From CAVRZY01 sp963725415 (GTDB lineage: Bacteria; Acidobacteriota; Terriglobia; Bryobacterales; Bryobacteraceae): DNA of 8,158 nt. Within the stretch, counting starts at the first letter, position 1; each line of letters begins with the position of its first letter. The stretch lies in assembly GCA_963725415.1 (NCBI GenBank), contig CAVRZY010000253.1, positions 1 through 8,158 of the forward strand, read 5' to 3'. Positions 1 to 6,575 of this stretch are shown one piece after another. The notes below the pieces were generated by a model, which had not been told where the DNA came from, ran no database searches, and worked only from the letters and a program-made list of their open reading frames with translations. The position numbers and the translations under genes are program-made.

Positions 1-1
1 C

Positions 2-643
2 GCCGGCGCCACGGTCTTGCTGGTCTCTCATGAAGAGGATTTGCTCCAGCGGCTGTGCGACGAGATCTGGTGGCTGGACCAGGGCAGGCTGGCGGCCCGT
101 GGCGATCCCCGGGAAACACTCGACCAGTTCCGGCGTCACGTGGCTCGACGCCTGCGCGCTTGGGGAGAGTCCACGCCTGCCTGCCTCTCACCTTCCCTGC
201 GGCGCGGCGACGGGCGCGCCCACATCCTGGCCCTGGAGATCCTCGACCAGCAAGACCGCCCCACCCTGGTCTGGCAGAGCGGCGAGCCAGTCAGCGTGCG
301 GGTAACCGTGCGGTTCGAGCAGCCAGTCTCAGACCCGGTGGTCGGGATCATGATCCGTACCCGGATCGGTTTCGAGGTTTACGGGACCAACACCGAACTG
401 GAAAGGCTGAGGCTGGGTCCCTGCCAGGCCGGCGACACATTACGCCTGACGTTTTCCTTCCGCTGCGACCTCTGCCCACAAGAGTACACGCTCACGGCAG
501 CCTCCCACGATCCGGACGGCATCTGGCACGACTGGATGGAAGACGCCGTGGCCTTCTCGGTAGCGGACACGCGCTTCACCGCCGGGGTGGCAAACCTGCG
601 CGCGCGGGTGTGCGTGGAGAAACTAGGCGCCAGGGCAGGCTGA
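2..643 (+). CDS. Wzt-like polysaccharide ABC exporter ATP-binding subunit, C-terminal part (5' end outside window)
   Basis: This is the end of the cytoplasmic ATPase of an ABC exporter for O-antigen-type polysaccharides. The visible 213 residues open with the last strand of the nucleotide-binding domain and its H-loop (VLLVSHEE, His is the tenth visible residue), followed by the usual IWWLDQGRLAARGDP tail. After a linker rich in Arg and Pro comes a beta-sandwich-like domain of about 120 residues (ALEILDQ..., GFEVYGTNT, DPDGIWHDW). This resembles the Wzt C-terminal domain, which in known systems binds the finished, capped glycan chain before export. Walker A, Walker B and the signature motif lie to the left of the window and cannot be checked. 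The last 21 bp overlap the 3' end of the convergent fucose synthase gene. The symbol wzt fits, but without the permease gene in view it is left blank. Exporter family confidence is high; the glycan is unknown. Confidence 0.87.
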   Translation, partial: AGATVLLVSHEEDLLQRLCDEIWWLDQGRLAARGDPRETLDQFRRHVARRLRAWGESTPACLSPSLRRGDGRAHILALEILDQQDRPTLVWQSGEPVSVRVTVRFEQPVSDPVVGIMIRTRIGFEVYGTNTELERLRLGPCQAGDTLRLTFSFRCDLCPQEYTLTAASHDPDGIWHDWMEDAVAFSVADTRFTAGVANLRARVCVEKLGARAG

Positions 644-1588
644 AGCAGCGGCCCTGCGATTGGCCAGATACCAGGCGACGGTTTCTCTCAGTCCGTGGTC
701 CAGGGACGTGGAAGCGCGGAAGCCGAACAGTCTCTCGGCACGGCTCACATCCAGGCAGCGCCGTGGCTGCCCGTTGGGCTTGGAGACGTCCCACCTGATC
801 CCGCCCTGGAAACCCGTGATTCCGGCGATCTGGACGGCCAGATCACGGATGGAGATCTCGCTGCCGCTGCCCAGGTTCACGGGGTCCGGCCCGTCGTAGA
901 GCCGGGTGGCAGCCGTAAGGCCGGCAGCGCAGTCCCTGACGAACAGAAACTCGCGCGTCGGTGAGCCATCCCCCCAGAGCACGATCTCCCGGCGGCCCTC
1001 TTCGACCGCCTCGACGCACTTGCGGATGAGCGCCGGGATGACGTGGGAGGTCTCCAGGTCGAAATTGTCCCGCGGGCCGTAGAGGTTCACCGGCAGCAGA
1101 TAAATGGCGTTCATCCCATACTGCTCCCGGTACGCCTGGCACTGTACCAGCAGGGCTTTCTTGGCCATGGCGTAGGGGGCATTGGTCTCTTCGGGATAAC
1201 CGTCCCAGAGGTGGTCTTCTGGGAAAGGCACCGGAGTGAGTCTTGGGTAAGCGCAAATCGTGCCCAGTATGACCGTCTTCTCGACCCCGTAGCGGCGGGC
1301 GGCCTCGATAACCTGGATGCCCATGATCGCGTTCTCGTAGAAAAACCGACCAGGGTTGGTGCGATTGGCGCCGATGCCCCCGCACAGCGCCGCCGCGTGG
1401 ATGAGGATTTGCGGATGCTGCTGGTCGAAAAGCCGGGCGATGGCTGCGGCTTGGGTAAGATCGAAGTCGCGTTGCAGGGGGACGAAAACGTTTCGGCAAC
1501 CCTCCCGGGCCAGCAGCTCCACCAGGTGGCTGCCCAAAAAGCCCGCGCCGCCGGTGACCACGATCCGCTTGTCGGCAAGCTGGATCAC
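623..1588 (-). CDS. fcl: GDP-L-fucose synthase (GDP-4-keto-6-deoxymannose 3,5-epimerase-4-reductase)
   Basis: Cytoplasmic short-chain dehydrogenase/reductase that epimerises GDP-4-keto-6-deoxy-D-mannose at C3 and C5 and reduces it with NADPH to GDP-L-fucose. The 321-residue length is normal for the family. The Rossmann motif TGGAGFLG is at residues 12-19, and the catalytic YxxxK is Tyr139/Lys143 (PYAMAK). Cys112 and His182 (in NFDLETSHVIPALIRK) match the acid/base Cys and His of the E. coli enzyme. The catalytic Ser of E. coli is replaced by Thr110 (GTICAYP), a conservative change. The start is GTG: it overlaps the stop of gmd (GTGA) and has a strong Shine-Dalgarno GGAGG five bases upstream. 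It is the last gene of a minus-strand cluster and uses the product of gmd directly. Its 3' end overlaps the convergent exporter gene. Family call is very secure. Confidence 0.95.
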   Translation of the reverse strand: MIQLADKRIVVTGGAGFLGSHLVELLAREGCRNVFVPLQRDFDLTQAAAIARLFDQQHPQILIHAAALCGGIGANRTNPGRFFYENAIMGIQVIEAARRYGVEKTVILGTICAYPRLTPVPFPEDHLWDGYPEETNAPYAMAKKALLVQCQAYREQYGMNAIYLLPVNLYGPRDNFDLETSHVIPALIRKCVEAVEEGRREIVLWGDGSPTREFLFVRDCAAGLTAATRLYDGPDPVNLGSGSEISIRDLAVQIAGITGFQGGIRWDVSKPNGQPRRCLDVSRAERLFGFRASTSLDHGLRETVAWYLANRRAAASACPGA

Positions 1589-2622
1589 ATGTTCCTCCCC
1601 TGCGCGTTCACCGCCGGGCGCAGCGCCTCCTCTCCGCCTTTGAGTTTCGCCTGGACTTCTTTGAGATCTGCTTCAACCATGATCCGAACCAGTTGCGGGA
1701 AACTGACCGTGGGCTCCCAACCCAGCACGCGGCGGGCCTTGGAAGCGTCGGCACACAGCGAATCGACCTCCGCAGGGCGAAAATAGCGGGGATCGATTTC
1801 AACGCGCTCTCGCCAGTCCAGGTCCGCGCAGGAGAAGGCCAGTTCGACGAACTCGCGGACACTGTGTGCCTCCCCCGTGCCGATGACGTAGTCACCGGCG
1901 GCCCCTTGCTGTAGCATCAGCCACATGGCGCGGACGTAATCCGGCGCGTATCCCCAGTCGCGCCGCGCGTTCAGGTTCCCAAGGTAGAGCTTGTGCTGTA
2001 GGCCGGACTTGATGTGCGCGACTGCCCGGCTGATCTTGCGGGTGACGAAAGTCTCACCCCGGCGGGGGGACTCGTGGTTGAACAGGATACCGCTGGAGGC
2101 GTGCAGGCCGTAGCTTTCGCGGTAATTGACCGTGATGCAGTGGCCGAAAAGCTTGGCGCAGCCGTAGGGGCTGCGGGGATGGAAACCCGAGGACTCGCTC
2201 TGCGGCGAGGGCGTCGAGCCAAACATCTCGCTGGAGGAAGCCTGATAAAAGCGGCAGTGCACCCCGGTGCGGCGCATGGCCTCCAACACGCGCAGGGTCC
2301 CGCAGGCCACTACCTCGGCGGTGTACTCGGGAATCTCAAAGCTGACCTTGACGTGGCTCTGAGCGCCCAGATTGTAGATCTCATCGGGGCGGATGTCGTA
2401 GAGCAGGCTGGCCAGCGAGCTGCCGTCTGTCAGGTCGGCGTAGTGCAGGAAAAAGCGCGCATGAGACTGATGGAAATCCTCGTAGATATGATCGACGCGA
2501 TCGGTGTTGAAACTGGAGGAGCGGCGCTTCAGACCGTGCACCTCGTAGCCTTCTGACAGCAGCAACTCGGAGAGGTAGGAGCCATCCTGGCCAGTGACGC
2601 CGGTGATGAGGGCTTTGTTCAT
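1585..2622 (-). CDS. gmd: GDP-mannose 4,6-dehydratase
   Basis: Cytoplasmic NADP-dependent enzyme that converts GDP-D-mannose to GDP-4-keto-6-deoxy-D-mannose, the branch point to GDP-L-fucose, GDP-rhamnose and related sugars. The 345-residue protein starts with the hallmark cofactor motif TGVTGQDGSY (residues 7-16). It also carries LKRRSSSFNT (31-40), the NLGAQSHVKVSFE segment (84-96), the catalytic SSSE (Ser130 in place of the usual Thr, Glu132) and the YxxxK pair Tyr153/Lys157. The conserved ILFNHESPRRGETFVTRKI (179-197) and NLNARRDWGYAPDYV (216-230) blocks are characteristic of the enzyme. The ATG start gives the expected N-terminus but has no strong Shine-Dalgarno. The gene follows the ATP-grasp-like gene after 58 bp and overlaps fcl by four bases, so the two sugar enzymes are probably translationally coupled. 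No frame damage or missing catalytic residue is seen. Confidence 0.96.
   Translation of the reverse strand: MNKALITGVTGQDGSYLSELLLSEGYEVHGLKRRSSSFNTDRVDHIYEDFHQSHARFFLHYADLTDGSSLASLLYDIRPDEIYNLGAQSHVKVSFEIPEYTAEVVACGTLRVLEAMRRTGVHCRFYQASSSEMFGSTPSPQSESSGFHPRSPYGCAKLFGHCITVNYRESYGLHASSGILFNHESPRRGETFVTRKISRAVAHIKSGLQHKLYLGNLNARRDWGYAPDYVRAMWLMLQQGAAGDYVIGTGEAHSVREFVELAFSCADLDWRERVEIDPRYFRPAEVDSLCADASKARRVLGWEPTVSFPQLVRIMVEADLKEVQAKLKGGEEALRPAVNAQGRNM
1594..1598 (-). promoter_or_regulatory. Ribosome binding site fixing the GTG start of fcl
   Basis: On the minus strand GGAGG lies within a purine run GGGGAGGAA, five bases before the GTG at 1588-1586. The site is inside the last codons of gmd. 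An ATG directly before the GTG is in the gmd frame and is followed at once by the gmd stop, so it cannot start fcl. The arrangement supports GTG initiation and coupling to gmd translation. Confidence 0.7.
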
Positions 2623-2656
2623 GGCGCCAGTATGTTCGACAGGCGGAACAGAGGCC

Positions 2657-2687
2657 GGGCTAGCGGTTCGCGGCTGACTCCTAGCCC
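2657..2687. repeat. Short inverted repeat at the 3' end of the ATP-grasp-like gene
   Basis: GGGCTAG (2657-2663) and CTAGCCC (2681-2687) form a perfect 7-bp inverted repeat with a 17-base loop. One arm contains the stop codon of the ATP-grasp-like gene. It lies in the 58-bp gap before gmd. There is no T run after the stem on the minus strand, so a standard intrinsic terminator is not supported. A processing or attenuation hairpin is possible, as is chance. Confidence 0.3.
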
Positions 2688-4036
2688 TTGCATTCCAGAA
2701 TGTAGGTCGGCGTCAGGCCGGTCACGCTCGAGAATCCACCCACGCCCGCCGTCAGCCAGCTCGAGCAGCCCTGCACCTTGCCCAAATAAGCGTGGGGGTG
2801 CAGATCCACCTGCATTTCCTTCATCTCGAGTTGCCCATAACGCATGAGCGGGAACACGCTCCGGGGCGCATCCACCCTTTCCTGAACCACGAAGGGCGTC
2901 CGCAGGGCACGCCGTAAGGCCCTGTCCCAGCCCGACTGGTCCGTCTCCCAGCCCCGCACCGAGTGCTGGTCCCCAGAGTCATCGTTGGGCTTCAGCACCA
3001 GCTTCTCGCGGTTCTTCTGAATGAACCCCAGCAGATCGACGGTCTCCTCGTGGTAGGTTGTCTTGCCCGCGCTCACCACCCGAGTCCAGGGGATGTACTG
3101 GCGTATAGCCTTCTGCTCGCTGGCCGGGAAATCCGCGGTTACGGCCTCATCGGTCAGCAAGTCGAAGATGGCCTTCTTATGGGCCAGCTCCGACCGGAAG
3201 CTGTTCACCACACAGACCTTGCGCTCCCGGTAGGCCCGCACCAGCGGGTGCGACAGGTCGAACCGCATCAGGAACTCCTGGACCTTGACCCGCCGGTAGA
3301 TCAGGTCGATCTCCAAACGTCCCTGCCGCAGCACGCCCCCTCGGTACTCGAGCTGGTCCGGCGAGACGATCTCGGCCTCATACCCTTCGCTGCGGAAGAA
3401 TTCACGCAGCAGCAAATACTCGCCCTCGTCGGCGGTCTGGAACGCTTGCCGGAACTCCAGAATGGCGATGCGAGGCTGCCGTTTCCCTCCAAACTGCTTG
3501 TAGGCTTTCAGCAACGCGTTGAGAAGGTGCTTCTTGCCGCCCAGCTTTTGAAGGGTATAGCGCTTGCGGAACTCTTTGACCGGCGGACACTCATAGAACA
3601 GGTCCGCCAGTGCCTCTCCATAGGCCACCCCGACCGGCGTGTCGGCGTTGTACTCGACGAAGTACAGCGAGCCGTTGTTCAGATGCGTATCCAGCAGCGA
3701 TGTGACCGCCAGGAACGGGTAACCCGGATCGATCAACGCCAGCATCTTCTCGGCTGGCAACAGTCCCATCCTGGACAGTAGCGCCGGCTTGGCCAGCGCC
3801 ATCTGTTTGATGCGATCGATCGCCGAGAACAGACCCTCCGCCGCCTTCACCAGCGAGTCATACTGGCGCCGGCTTATGAAATGCGGGCGCAGAAACGGGC
3901 AGATCAGCCGGCCGCTGTGGGTTAGATGCTCCGCGCGCATCCGCTCTTCAAGAGCTTCCGCCCACGCCAGATCCTTGTATGGGTCGCTTTCCAGCAACTT
4001 CTGATAGCGGGCTACCGCCTCGTCCAGTTGTGTCAT
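2681..4036 (-). CDS. ATP-grasp-like protein of unassigned substrate (circularly permuted / glutathionylspermidine-synthase-like)
   Basis: A soluble 451-residue protein with no signal peptide or membrane segment. Several blocks resemble circularly permuted ATP-grasp ligases of the glutathionylspermidine-synthase-like group: FVEYNADTP (126-134), EIDLIYRR (242-249), VNSFRSELAHKKAIFDLLTDE (277-297), LVLKPNDDSGDQ (346-357), FVVQERV (382-388), and a C-terminal Gly-rich GVGGFSS segment (431-437). In such proteins the Arg/Lys of the FRSELAHKK block, the Lys of LKPND and the Glu of QERV contribute to the nucleotide site. The family usually has a Gly-rich loop after LKPxDxxG (GGxGV); here it reads DSGDQHSV, so ATP binding may be altered. 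The reaction is unknown. The gene lies 58 bp before gmd on the same strand and diverges from the peptidase gene, so it may be the first gene of a glycan-modification cluster. A ligase adding an amino acid or small peptide is only a guess. The ATG start has no strong Shine-Dalgarno. Confidence 0.6.
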   Translation of the reverse strand: MTQLDEAVARYQKLLESDPYKDLAWAEALEERMRAEHLTHSGRLICPFLRPHFISRRQYDSLVKAAEGLFSAIDRIKQMALAKPALLSRMGLLPAEKMLALIDPGYPFLAVTSLLDTHLNNGSLYFVEYNADTPVGVAYGEALADLFYECPPVKEFRKRYTLQKLGGKKHLLNALLKAYKQFGGKRQPRIAILEFRQAFQTADEGEYLLLREFFRSEGYEAEIVSPDQLEYRGGVLRQGRLEIDLIYRRVKVQEFLMRFDLSHPLVRAYRERKVCVVNSFRSELAHKKAIFDLLTDEAVTADFPASEQKAIRQYIPWTRVVSAGKTTYHEETVDLLGFIQKNREKLVLKPNDDSGDQHSVRGWETDQSGWDRALRRALRTPFVVQERVDAPRSVFPLMRYGQLEMKEMQVDLHPHAYLGKVQGCSSWLTAGVGGFSSVTGLTPTYILECKG

Positions 4037-4261
4037 GCTTACTTACTAAGGGCTTCTAATTTCAGTATCGCACAGCCTGCCGGAATGGGAAACATTTTGC
4101 GTCCGATTGTCGGCGCTAACTCTGTTATTATCATTAAGATAGAGAAAATTTTGACGCTCGGCCAGGGACCTTCGAACTCAGCCCGGCCCCAGGGCTGGCA
4201 GCCCAGACCCATTCGCGTCACAATAGAACGGAGCGGCTATTAAGCTCTGATTGGAGAATTC
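4037..4261. promoter_or_regulatory. Divergent AT-rich intergenic region between the ATP-grasp-like and peptidase genes
   Basis: This 225-bp gap separates two divergent genes and must hold promoters for both unless transcription comes from elsewhere. Its centre (about 4118-4152) is markedly richer in A/T than anything nearby. On the plus strand, TTGTCG (4107-4112) and TATCAT (4129-4134), 16 bases apart, are the best sigma-70-like pair. On the minus strand the same stretch reads GATAAT (4132-4127), but with a poor -35. The peptidase Shine-Dalgarno GGAGA is at 4253-4257. No convincing operator palindrome is seen; only a small GGGCT/AGCCC stem occurs near 4193-4205. Promoter calls are by eye and this lineage's consensus is not known. 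Confidence 0.45.
4107..4134 (+). promoter_or_regulatory. Candidate sigma-70-like promoter for the S46 peptidase gene
   Basis: TTGTCG (4 of 6 matches to TTGACA) and TATCAT (5 of 6 to TATAAT) are separated by 16 bases within the only AT-rich patch of the intergenic region. The predicted transcript would start near 4141 and carry a leader of about 120 nt. The TTGACG at 4151 is a better -35 but has no acceptable -10 at 16-18 bases. Confidence 0.3.
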
Positions 4262-6319
4262 ATGAGATTGCGCGTCGCGGGAATCTGCTCTCTCTTACTA
4301 TTGACCCTCAGCGGCTCACCGTCATGGGCCGACGAGGGCCTGTGGCTGTTCAGCCAATTTCCCAAGGACCAGGTGAAGAAGAAGTACGGCTTTGAAGTCA
4401 CCGATGCATTCCTGGACCACCTCCGGCTCTCTTCGGTTCGGCTTGGGGCTTCGGGCTCTTTCGTCTCGCCCACCGGCCTGATCTTCACCAACCACCACGT
4501 GGCCTCGGGCTGCATTCAAAAGGTCAGTTCAGCCGAGCACAACTACATGGCCAATGGGTTCTACGCGGCCACGGAAGCCGAGGAGCTGAAGTGCCCCGGG
4601 CTGGAAGCGAATGTGCTCCAGCAGATCCAGGATGTGACCGCCAGGGTCAATGCCGGGATCCAGGCCAAGCCCGGCACGGCCGAATCTAACCAGCAGCGCA
4701 AGGCCGTGATGTCGGCCATCGAGAAAGACTGCGCCACCAAGACCGGCAACCGGTGCGACGTGGTCACCCTGTACTCCGGCGCTCTCTATCACCTGTACCA
4801 GTACAAGAAGTACACGGACGTGCGGCTGGTGTTTGCCCCCGAAGCCGAGACTGCCTTCTTCGGCGGCGATCCGGACAACTTCACCTATCCGCGCTACGAC
4901 CTGGATATCACTTTCCTTCGCGCTTACGAGAATGGCCGTCCGGCCCAGACGCCGCATTTCCTGAAGTGGAGCCGGGAGGGAGTCAAGGACGGCGAGTTGA
5001 CCTTCGTCTCCGGCAACCCAGCCTCCACCGACCGCTTCATCACCCTGGCCCAAGTCGAATACCTCAGGGACACCTCGTATCCTCTTTCGATCCGCTATCT
5101 GGAGTCCCTCATTCAGACTCTGAAAGCCTACGGCGCCAAGAGCCCCGAAAACACGCGCGTGGCGCGCGACAAGCTCTTCAGCGCCGAGAACAGCTACAAG
5201 GCCCGCATCTGGGAGATGAAGGGCATGCAGGATCCCAACCTGATCCGGCAGAAGAAGGAGAGGGAACAGGCCCTGCGCGCTGCCATCGAGCGGGATCCCA
5301 AGCTGCGTGGGGAGGTGGGAAAGGCTTTCGAGGAGGTCGAGACCGCCTACCGGCAGTGGGCCGGCCACCAGAAAGAGTACCAAGCTCTAGAGCGCGGGGC
5401 GCAACTCTCTGATTTATTCCGCATTGCGCGTAACGTTCTGCGGCTCCCCGAAGAGAAGGCCAAGCCCAATGGGGAGCGCCTGCGCGAGTACACCGACGCG
5501 GCCCTGCCTTCCCTCGAGCTGAACCTGTATTCGCAGGCGCCCATCACCGATTCCGTTGAAATCGCCACGCTTGCCAACTACTTCCGGTACATGCAGCAGG
5601 AGCTGGGCAGTGGTCATCCAACCGTTAAGGCCGTGCTCGGAGGCCGGACCCCCGAGCAGGCGGCCGAGCAGTATGTGACCACCAGCAAGCTCAAGGACGT
5701 GGCGGAGCGCAAGAGATTGGCCGCCAGTCTTGAGGCCGTAAAGAAATCGCAGGATGGGATGATTCGCCTGGTTCGTATTCTGGACCCGCCCGCCCGTGCT
5801 GTACGCAAGCTCTCCGAAGACAGCGTGGTGGCGGTCGAGACCGCCAGTGCGGCCCGCATCGCCCGGGCGCGGTTCGCGCTTCGAGGCGCCAGTGAATACC
5901 CCGACGCCACCGGCACGCTGCGTCTCTCCTTCGGTCCTGTGAAGGCCTACCGCAACAAGGAAGGAAAGCCCATCGCATACGCCACTGACTTCGCCGGTAT
6001 GTATCAGCACGCTACCGGCACCGATCCGTTCCGCCTGCCGGACCGCTGGCTGAAGCTGAAATCGGCCCTGAACCTCAAGACGCCGCTGAATTTTGTGACC
6101 ACCGCCGACATCATCGGCGGCAACTCCGGCAGCCCCACCCTCAACACCAAGGGCGAGGTCATCGGAATCATCTTCGACAGCAACCTGGAAGCCATGGCGA
6201 ACCGCTTCGTCTACAGTGAGGTGCAGGGCCGCGCGGTGCACGTGGCCAGCCAAGGCATCATCGAAGCCCTGCGCAAGGTCTATGGCGCCACCCGGGTGCT
6301 CCAGGAGCTGGGGTTCTGA
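4262..6319 (+). CDS. S46 family dipeptidyl-peptidase, DPP11-like, exported
   Basis: Serine exopeptidase of family S46 (DPP7/DPP11), which removes dipeptides from the N-termini of peptides, normally in the periplasm. A Sec signal peptide is evident (Arg2/Arg4, hydrophobic 6-17, cleavage after SWA23), leaving the mature start DEGLWLF that is typical of the family. The chymotrypsin-like triad is visible: His79 in TNHHV, Asp215 in PRYDLD and Ser622 in GGNSGSP. The N-terminal-amine pocket keeps Asn206 and Asp639, but the usual Trp after the Asn is Phe207. The residue 18 after the catalytic Ser, which discriminates DPP7 (Gly) from DPP11 (Arg or Ser), is Ser640, so preference for Asp/Glu at P1 is predicted. 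The mature protein has four Cys (84, 111, 157, 165), suitable for two disulfides. The central charged, helix-rich part (about 290-530) corresponds to the family's helical domain. Length 685 is close to the usual 700-720. GGAGA lies five bases before the ATG. It appears monocistronic, between a divergent gene and a convergent one. Confidence 0.93.
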   Translation: MRLRVAGICSLLLLTLSGSPSWADEGLWLFSQFPKDQVKKKYGFEVTDAFLDHLRLSSVRLGASGSFVSPTGLIFTNHHVASGCIQKVSSAEHNYMANGFYAATEAEELKCPGLEANVLQQIQDVTARVNAGIQAKPGTAESNQQRKAVMSAIEKDCATKTGNRCDVVTLYSGALYHLYQYKKYTDVRLVFAPEAETAFFGGDPDNFTYPRYDLDITFLRAYENGRPAQTPHFLKWSREGVKDGELTFVSGNPASTDRFITLAQVEYLRDTSYPLSIRYLESLIQTLKAYGAKSPENTRVARDKLFSAENSYKARIWEMKGMQDPNLIRQKKEREQALRAAIERDPKLRGEVGKAFEEVETAYRQWAGHQKEYQALERGAQLSDLFRIARNVLRLPEEKAKPNGERLREYTDAALPSLELNLYSQAPITDSVEIATLANYFRYMQQELGSGHPTVKAVLGGRTPEQAAEQYVTTSKLKDVAERKRLAASLEAVKKSQDGMIRLVRILDPPARAVRKLSEDSVVAVETASAARIARARFALRGASEYPDATGTLRLSFGPVKAYRNKEGKPIAYATDFAGMYQHATGTDPFRLPDRWLKLKSALNLKTPLNFVTTADIIGGNSGSPTLNTKGEVIGIIFDSNLEAMANRFVYSEVQGRAVHVASQGIIEALRKVYGATRVLQELGF

Positions 6320-6350
6320 GCCCGGACAAAGACCTCACCGCAGGTTAGAC

Positions 6351-6446
6351 AATTGAATCATTGACGATTGAGTCATTGACGATTGAATTCCGGCAGCCGG
6401 GTGTGGCTCCGGCAATCGGCAATGGAAAAATCGTCAATCGTCAATT
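6351..6446. repeat. Long imperfect hairpin, first copy
   Basis: Pairing from outside inward: AATTGA (6351-6356) with TCAATT (6441-6446); ATTGACGATT (6360-6369) with AATCGTCAAT (6429-6438); CATTG-A-CGATTG with CAATCG-G-CAATG (one A/G mismatch); an AATT bulge; CCGG with CCGG; a single C bulge; AGCC with GGCT around the loop GGGTGT. It could act as a bidirectional transcription barrier or mRNA 3'-end stabiliser, but no T run follows, so it is not a standard terminator. Confidence 0.7.
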
Positions 6447-6463
6447 CTCGGCGCAGGTTAAAC

Positions 6464-6559
6464 AATTGAATCATTGACGATTGAGTCATTGACGATTGAA
6501 TTCCGGCAGCCGGGTGTGGCTCCGGCAATCGGCAATGGAAAAATCGTCATTCGTCAATT
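6464..6559. repeat. Long imperfect hairpin, second copy
   Basis: Same fold as the first copy, offset by 113 bp. The change to T6550 removes one A/T pair in the outer stem (CGTCATTCG in place of CGTCAATCG), so this copy is slightly less paired. It ends 16 bp from the stop codon of the convergent HEAT gene, so that gene's mRNA would end in or near it. Confidence 0.65.
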
Positions 6560-6575
6560 CTCGGCGTCTCTGCCG

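Larger units (their letters stand above)
6339..6564. repeat. Tandem duplication of a 113-bp palindromic non-coding element
   Basis: Two head-to-tail units, 6339-6451 and 6452-6564, differ at only two positions (G6348/A6461 and A6437/T6550). They fill most of the gap between the convergent peptidase and HEAT genes. Each unit holds a direct repeat of TCATTGACGATTGA type on its left side and two copies of the reverse complement (AATCGTCAATCGTCAATT) on its right. A central GC-rich stem CCGG-AGCC / GGCT-CCGG caps the structure. The unit has no coding capacity in keeping with its neighbours. It resembles REP/BIME or MITE-like palindromic elements; no transposase or clear target-site duplication is visible. 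Confidence 0.85.

Noticed and set aside
1043..1786. Plus-strand open frame of 247 codons across fcl and the end of gmd
   Set aside because: It crosses the junction of two firmly identified genes on the opposite strand and shows no family feature.
2963..3781. Plus-strand open frame of 272 codons opposite the ATP-grasp-like gene
   Set aside because: The minus-strand protein has recognisable ATP-grasp-like blocks along its length. The plus-strand translation is Leu/Gln/Val-rich without motifs.
4151..4179. TTGACG as the -35 of the peptidase promoter
   Set aside because: The hexamer at the right spacing downstream (GAACTC) matches the -10 consensus very poorly.
4529..5383. Long minus-strand open frame (284 codons) inside the peptidase gene
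   Set aside because: It is antisense to a well-supported S46 gene, has a low-complexity Gly/Leu/Val-rich translation without recognisable motifs, and arises from the GC-rich third positions of the real gene.
5414..6253. Second long minus-strand open frame (279 codons) inside the peptidase gene
   Set aside because: Same situation: it covers the catalytic Ser region of the real gene on the opposite strand and has no motif, start signal or neighbour supporting it.
6351..6446. Standard intrinsic terminator for the peptidase gene
   Set aside because: The stem is long but AT-rich at its base and is not followed by a T run on either strand, so only a non-canonical role in 3'-end formation can be proposed.
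6339..6564. CRISPR array
   Set aside because: There are only two units, directly adjacent and identical throughout, with no variable spacers and no cas genes in view.
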